From positions 18,676 through 26,840 of the forward strand of contig VSPW01000260.1 of assembly GCA_009775535.1 (NCBI GenBank): a DNA stretch of 8,165 nucleotides, in the 5' to 3' direction. The first letter of the stretch is position 1. Every line of letters begins with the position of its first letter. The position numbers were made by a program, and so were the translations under genes. This DNA is from Muribaculaceae bacterium. GTDB lineage: Bacteria > Bacteroidota > Bacteroidia > Bacteroidales > Muribaculaceae. Positions 5,568 through 8,165 of this stretch are shown one piece after another. The notes below the pieces were generated by a model. The model was given only the letters and a program-made list of their open reading frames with translations. It was not told where the DNA came from and did not search any database.

Positions 5568-5786
5568 ATGAATCTCAACAAACATAAGCCGACAATCCAA
5601 CTCATTTCAGCAATCCTGCTGATAGTCATTGGCTGCGGCCTCTTGATTTCCGGCTTCATTATGCCGCCACCGGGCGAAATTCATAATTCCGTACTTATCG
5701 CCTTCGGCGAGATTCTGACTTTCGCGGGAGCGTTATTCGGCATCGACTACCATTATAAATACAAAGACCATGAGAAAAATCAATGA
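5568..5786 (+). CDS. Holin-like small membrane protein (two membrane helices)
   Basis: The 72-residue product starts MNLNKHKPTIQ. A first membrane helix spans about residues 11-30 (LISAILLIVIGCGLLISGFI), then comes a short loop with MPPPGEIHNS, then a second helix at about 42-58 (VLIAFGEILTFAGALFGI). It ends in a charged tail (DYHYKYKDHEKNQ). Two helices, a charged C-terminus and overlap with an amidase gene are the usual marks of a phage holin, which would make holes in the inner membrane at lysis time. No holin family is recognised from the sequence, so the name rests on topology and context. The gene overlaps the amidase gene by 17 bases. I see no clear + strand promoter directly upstream; the minus-strand promoter starts in this same gap. 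Confidence 0.7.
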   Translation: MNLNKHKPTIQLISAILLIVIGCGLLISGFIMPPPGEIHNSVLIAFGEILTFAGALFGIDYHYKYKDHEKNQ

Positions 5787-6189
5787 AATCATCATCCATT
5801 GTTCGGCAACCCCCGAAGGCCGGAATTTCACCGTCCAACAGATTCGCGACTGGCACGTCAAAGGCAACGGCTGGCGCGACATCGGCTATCACTACGTGAT
5901 TTACCTCGACGGCAGCGTTCATCGTGGCCGTCCTGAAAACCGGGTCGGCGCACACTGCACGGGGCATAACGCAAACTCCATAGGCGTTTGCTACATCGGG
6001 GGCTGTGCCGCTGACGGCAAGACCCCGAAAGATACACGGACAGCCGCTCAAAAGGCGGCTCTCGTCAAGTTGGTAGCCGAACTGCGACACCGCTATGGCG
6101 GGGCCACAGTTCACGGCCACAACGAGTTCGCGGCAAAAGCCTGTCCTTCGTTCAACGTTCAGAAAGAGCCAGAGTTATGCGGTCGATAA
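5770..6189 (+). CDS. Phage endolysin: N-acetylmuramoyl-L-alanine amidase (Amidase_2, T7 lysozyme type)
   Basis: This 139-residue enzyme would cut the bond between N-acetylmuramic acid and L-alanine in peptidoglycan. It opens with MRKINEIIIHCSATPEGRNF. His10 in IIIHCSAT is the first zinc ligand. GWRDIGYHYVIYLDGSV (34-50) holds Tyr40, matching Tyr46 of T7 lysozyme. AHCTGHNANSIGVCYIGG follows. Near the end VHGHNEFAAKACPSF provides His117 and Cys125 as the other zinc ligands and Lys123 as the counterpart of T7 Lys128. The domain is complete with no cell-wall binding domain and no signal peptide, so it needs a holin to reach the wall. It overlaps the holin-like gene by 17 bases and the lipoprotein gene by 13. 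In Bacteroidales this single-domain amidase is a standard prophage endolysin. Confidence 0.92.
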   Translation: MRKINEIIIHCSATPEGRNFTVQQIRDWHVKGNGWRDIGYHYVIYLDGSVHRGRPENRVGAHCTGHNANSIGVCYIGGCAADGKTPKDTRTAAQKAALVKLVAELRHRYGGATVHGHNEFAAKACPSFNVQKEPELCGR

Positions 6190-6668
6190 TCTTCATTCTT
6201 GCTTTATCGCTCCTTGCAAGCTGCAAGAGCCAAAAGCAGGTAGTCAGCGACAAGACTCTCGCAGTCGATTCTGTCGCTCGGTCGGAACATCACCGCACAA
6301 TGGCGGTGATTGACTCGGCTATCCGTAATATTGATTTTAGCTTCGATACCCTGAAAATCAATATCGAACGACCTTATCTCGCCAATGACACTCTCGGCTC
6401 TCAACCCTCGGCTCTCGGCTCTCAAACGGAGATTATTCGCATCAAGGCTGTTCGTGGGCGCGTCATAGATCAGCGGCGTGTACATAGGGACAGCGTCGAA
6501 GCCTACAATCGGCTTGATACGGTGGCCTATCATCAATCAGCCGCCGAGACTTCGACAGAACACACCGCCACAACGCGCCTATATAATCCGCCTGACGGTA
6601 CAGCGGTTCTCATAATCGCACTTATCATCGCCGGGATTATATTCTTCGTTTGCTATCGCAAACGCTGA
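6177..6668 (+). CDS. Lipoprotein with C-terminal membrane helix: candidate unimolecular spanin
   Basis: The 163-residue product starts with a lipoprotein signal, MRSIIFILALSLLASCK, with lipobox Leu13-Ala-Ser-Cys16. Cys16 would carry the lipid in the outer membrane. The middle (about 20-140) is hydrophilic, Ser/Thr/Asp/Arg-rich and predicted to cross the periplasm, with a short GSQPSALGSQ repeat near residue 80. The last 21 residues, roughly 143-160, form a membrane helix (AVLIIALIIAGIIFFVCY) ending in RKR. A lipid anchor at one end and an inner-membrane helix at the other is the layout of unimolecular spanins such as T1 gp11, which fuse the two membranes in the last step of lysis. Its place directly after holin and amidase fits. 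It shares no motif with T1 gp11 that I can see, so the call rests on topology. Confidence 0.72.
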   Translation: MRSIIFILALSLLASCKSQKQVVSDKTLAVDSVARSEHHRTMAVIDSAIRNIDFSFDTLKINIERPYLANDTLGSQPSALGSQTEIIRIKAVRGRVIDQRRVHRDSVEAYNRLDTVAYHQSAAETSTEHTATTRLYNPPDGTAVLIIALIIAGIIFFVCYRKR

Positions 6669-6711
6669 TTTCATACAGCACTACAAGAGTAGAACTTTCT
6701 TCATAAATTGG

Positions 6712-6748
6712 CAAGCGAGTTGTCCGAGAGGATGGCTCGTTTGTTTTT
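6712..6748 (+). terminator. Intrinsic terminator of the lysis operon
   Basis: CAAGCGAG (6712-6719) pairs with CTCGTTTG (6736-6743), with one G-U pair that exists only on the + strand. Five T follow at 6744-6748. It lies 44 bases after the last lysis gene and ends the protein-coding part of the window. Confidence 0.8.
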
Positions 6749-6764
6749 AGCATCACTTTATAGA

Positions 6765-7177
6765 CCCGCCCGATTTAAGGGAGATTGCGGCTTACACGAG
6801 CCTCAATTCGTCCTCCGCTTGATACCTCAGTCCTTCCAAGTCCGAGCATCTTTGTTCACGGGTCGTGCCTCCCTGTGAATAAAGACCGCTACGGTATTCG
6901 GGTCGATAGATTGCGACCTCCGGCTTGCCTGCGCTTTCCCCCGACACCGCTCCTGCGTCACGGTGTCGGTCCGCTCCGTCTGCACCTGCTCTCACAAACT
7001 ATCTTTGACGGCTACGTTCTCGCTTTCGCCGCCACCCCTCCTGCGTCGGGGCGTTGGCACGCTTCCACTCCGCTGTCAACCCGAAACCTCGGCTTGCCAT
7101 TCCGACTTGTAAGGACAGGCATCTGCTCTCCGTTCTCCAATCGGCGCGAGCCGCTATCTCCCTTAAATCTCCCACCC
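6765..7177 (+). ncRNA. Large structured RNA module 1
   Basis: A 21-base arm at 6772-6792 is the reverse complement of 7149-7169 at 20 of 21 positions and closes a domain of nearly 400 nt. Inside, on the + strand: a hairpin at 6855-6879, ACCG-CTA-CGGT at 6885-6895, GGTCG/CGACC at 6901-6918, a perfect 9-bp stem CCGACACCG/CGGTGTCGG at 6941-6969, and a GCCA-CCCC / GGGG-CGT-TGGC hairpin at 7031-7058. The last two display the same loop sequence, TCCTGCGTC. The flanks are CCCGCCCG before the closing helix and TCCCACCC after it. A weak -7-like TATAGA at 6759 would start an RNA near the closing helix, but the match is poor. Size, closing helix and phage setting recall the large ornate phage RNAs (ROOL, GOLLD); I cannot say it belongs to either. 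Confidence 0.6.
6885..7105 (+). repeat. Core repeat, copy 1 (221 bp)
   Basis: This segment recurs at 7392-7612 with about 10 differences by eye, no gaps and an exact offset of 507 bases. All hairpin arms in the core are unchanged between the copies. The differences fall in loops or joining segments, except for three near the 3' end. Confidence 0.9.
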
Positions 7178-7266
7178 GGCAGATGATTGTGATGCACGGT
7201 GTTCAGGCTGTCGCCATCCTTCATCTTTCGCCGAGGGCAGGTATGTTGCCGGCTTCGATTGTTCTC

Positions 7267-7688
7267 CCCACCCGGAATGTGGCTTACGCAATGGCTTTTG
7301 ACCGCTCATTACGTCAGTCGCTTGCATCCCTTTCATCGCCGACTCCGAGCATTTTTGGCCGAGGCTCCGCTGCTCTCCGCTTCGGCTAAAAACCGCTGCG
7401 GTATTCGGGTCGATAGATTGCGACCTACGGCTTGCCTGTGCTTTCCCCCGACACCGCTCCTGCGTCACGGTGTCGGTCCGCTCCGTCTGCACCTGCAATC
7501 ACAAACTATCTTTGACGGCTACGTTCACGCTTTCGCAGCCACCCCTCCTGCGTCGGGGCGTTGGCACGCTTCCACTCCGCTGTCAACCCGAAACATCCGC
7601 TTGCTATTCCGAGCCGTCGATGATGGGCTGCGGCACTTCCTCCTCCATTCACGCCTAAGCCATACTGTCAGCCACGTTCCTCCCACCC
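7267..7688 (+). ncRNA. Large structured RNA module 2
   Basis: It has the same plan as module 1. CCCACCCG leads into an 11-bp closing arm, GGAATGTGGCT (7274-7284), followed by TAC as in module 1. The partner AGCCACGTTCC lies at 7670-7680 and is followed by TCCCACCC. The closing helix differs in sequence from module 1 yet still pairs, with one U-G pair. The pre-core hairpin uses TTTGGCCGA (7354-7362) with TCGGCTAAA (7382-7390), unrelated to the arms in module 1 but in the same place after TCCGAGCATNTTTG. The core 7392-7612 repeats the hairpins of module 1. After the core, CCG-AGCC pairs with GGCT-G-CGG (from 7609). Both wobble pairs favour the + strand as RNA. Confidence 0.6.
7392..7612 (+). 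repeat. Core repeat, copy 2 (221 bp)
   Basis: Direct repeat of 6885-7105. It keeps the 9-bp stem (7448-7456 with 7468-7476) and both TCCTGCGTC loops without change. Confidence 0.9.
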
Positions 7689-8044
7689 ATAGAGGAAGAA
7701 GCCGCCAACATTCCAAGCCCCCGGGCACGTTCCTTTCATTCATCGTCTGCGACGCTATGCCCACCCCAGGCCCCGATGCACGGTGCGCCGATGCACTGAC
7801 TCCACTCAGGCGGTCGGCCAACCACTTCGCTCACTCCGAGTCTGCCTACGGCTTAGGGCAAGGGCAGGCCGGCTTACTGTCTGCGGTGCAAGCATCCTCA
7901 ACAGAAAGCCTGTCGCTCCGTGCCTCCGCGACACCTGCCGTTTGCTCTAATCCTATGTAGGCACTCCGAGTTCCCTCTGTTCCTTTGGCTGACTCTCCTC
8001 CGTTACGCGCCGCATCGTCATCACCGCACATCGCCACATCTGAC
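7689..8044. other. Tail of the RNA locus, no gene seen
   Basis: It shares short pieces with the segment after module 1: GATGCACGGTG occurs at about 7190-7200 and again at about 7776-7786. Both places later have GGGCAGG followed by CCGGCTT. This suggests that the duplicated unit is longer than the 221-bp core but has diverged at its 3' side. A TGTCGC/GCGACA stem lies near 7912-7935. No promoter, terminator or protein-like frame stands out. Confidence 0.4.
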
Positions 8045-8077
8045 CCCTCGCTTCGATAAATGTATCTTCATCGAGGG
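8045..8077. other. Hairpin with two possible pairings
   Basis: CCCTCG (8045-8050) pairs with CGAGGG (8072-8077), or TCGAT (8053-8057) pairs with ATCGA (8070-8074). The two pairings use some of the same bases, so only one can form at a time. No T-run follows. Confidence 0.35.
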
Positions 8078-8087
8078 AGAGCGGAGT

Positions 8088-8138
8088 GCTGTCGTAAGGT
8101 CAATTTCCACGTTGCGGAAATTTGACCTTTACGGCAGC
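8088..8138 (+). other. Long near-perfect hairpin at the right edge
   Basis: The arm 8088-8108 pairs with 8116-8138 around the 7-base loop ACGTTGC, giving about 21 bp with two single-base bulges. A U-G pair at 8092 exists only on the + strand. The T-rich bases after it (TTTT at about 8141) are too far away and too broken for a classical terminator. It may be the last domain of the RNA locus, a processing site, or the end of the element; the window stops 27 bases later. Confidence 0.6.
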
Positions 8139-8165
8139 GATTTTACCGCCCGTTTTGCATATAGC

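Larger units (their letters stand above)
6749..8165. other. Long stretch without protein genes
   Basis: About 1.4 kb after the lysis terminator has open frames on both strands but no protein-like translation. The longest + frame (through both repeat cores) gives Arg/Pro/Ser/Leu-rich, low-complexity peptides. Of the seven codon changes I could place between the two copies in that frame, six alter the amino acid. The stretch holds two structured RNA modules (6765-7177 and 7267-7688), a poorly understood tail (7689-8044), and two hairpins near the right edge. Nothing suggests an integrase, transposase or tRNA. Confidence 0.7.

Noticed and set aside
6711..6748. tRNA-like bases (GAGTTGTCCGAGAGG)
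   Set aside because: They resemble a Leu/Ser tRNA D-arm, but there is no anticodon arm, T-arm or acceptor stem; the bases are the loop of a terminator.
7000..7007. TATCTTTG in both repeat cores as a -7 box (also 7507-7514)
   Set aside because: There is no TTTG-like box 19-21 bases upstream and the site lies inside the structured core.
6785..7960. Two long + frames (6785-7186 and 7199-7960) as genes
   Set aside because: Translations are Arg/Pro/Ser/Leu-rich without any fold-like pattern, the differences between the repeat copies mostly change residues, and stable RNA stems with compensatory changes explain the sequence better.
6749..8165. Insertion sequence, retron or diversity-generating retroelement
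   Set aside because: No transposase or reverse transcriptase frame is present, and the repeats are direct and separated by 507 bases rather than terminal and inverted; no template/variable adenine-biased pair was found.

Overview
The window looks like the late (structural and lysis) part of a temperate phage or prophage from a gut Bacteroidales host. The host call rests on three promoter-like sites of the Bacteroidetes type (a TTTG-like -33 box, a 20-base spacer, and TAnnTTTG), on the scarcity of Shine-Dalgarno sequences, and on a neck-gene set I associate with Bacteroidales prophages. The genus cannot be told. All genes are on the + strand.

Positions 1-4170 carry head and neck genes: the 3' part of a portal-like gene, a gene that resembles DUF6712, a possible 40-residue gene, a structured gap, a 79-residue protein of unknown role, an intrinsic terminator fused to a new promoter, a 248-residue unknown, a tail-terminator-like protein, a broken or TTG-started micro-gene, and an HK97-gp10-like protein. 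A second promoter at 4176-4207 opens a 338-residue probable virion protein (4259-5275).

Positions 5276-5567 hold no protein. They contain three hairpins with the same base and 3' arm, then two 40-base direct repeats. On the minus strand this block has a promoter at its right end and a hairpin plus T-run at its left end, so it is predicted to make a small RNA of about 230 nt. A compact lysis cassette follows with overlapping genes: a holin-like membrane protein, a T7-lysozyme-type amidase and a lipoprotein with a C-terminal membrane helix (a unimolecular-spanin design). It ends at a terminator at 6712-6748.

Positions 6749-8165 appear not to code for protein. They hold two tandem modules of about 415-420 nt that share a 221-bp core (about 95% identical). 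Each module is closed by its own long-range helix, and those helices differ in sequence but still pair. Wobble pairs fit a + strand RNA. The differences between the cores change the amino acid in nearly every case in the only long open frame. This tandem pair of large structured RNAs, together with the minus-strand hairpin RNA, is the part of the window most likely to be undescribed.
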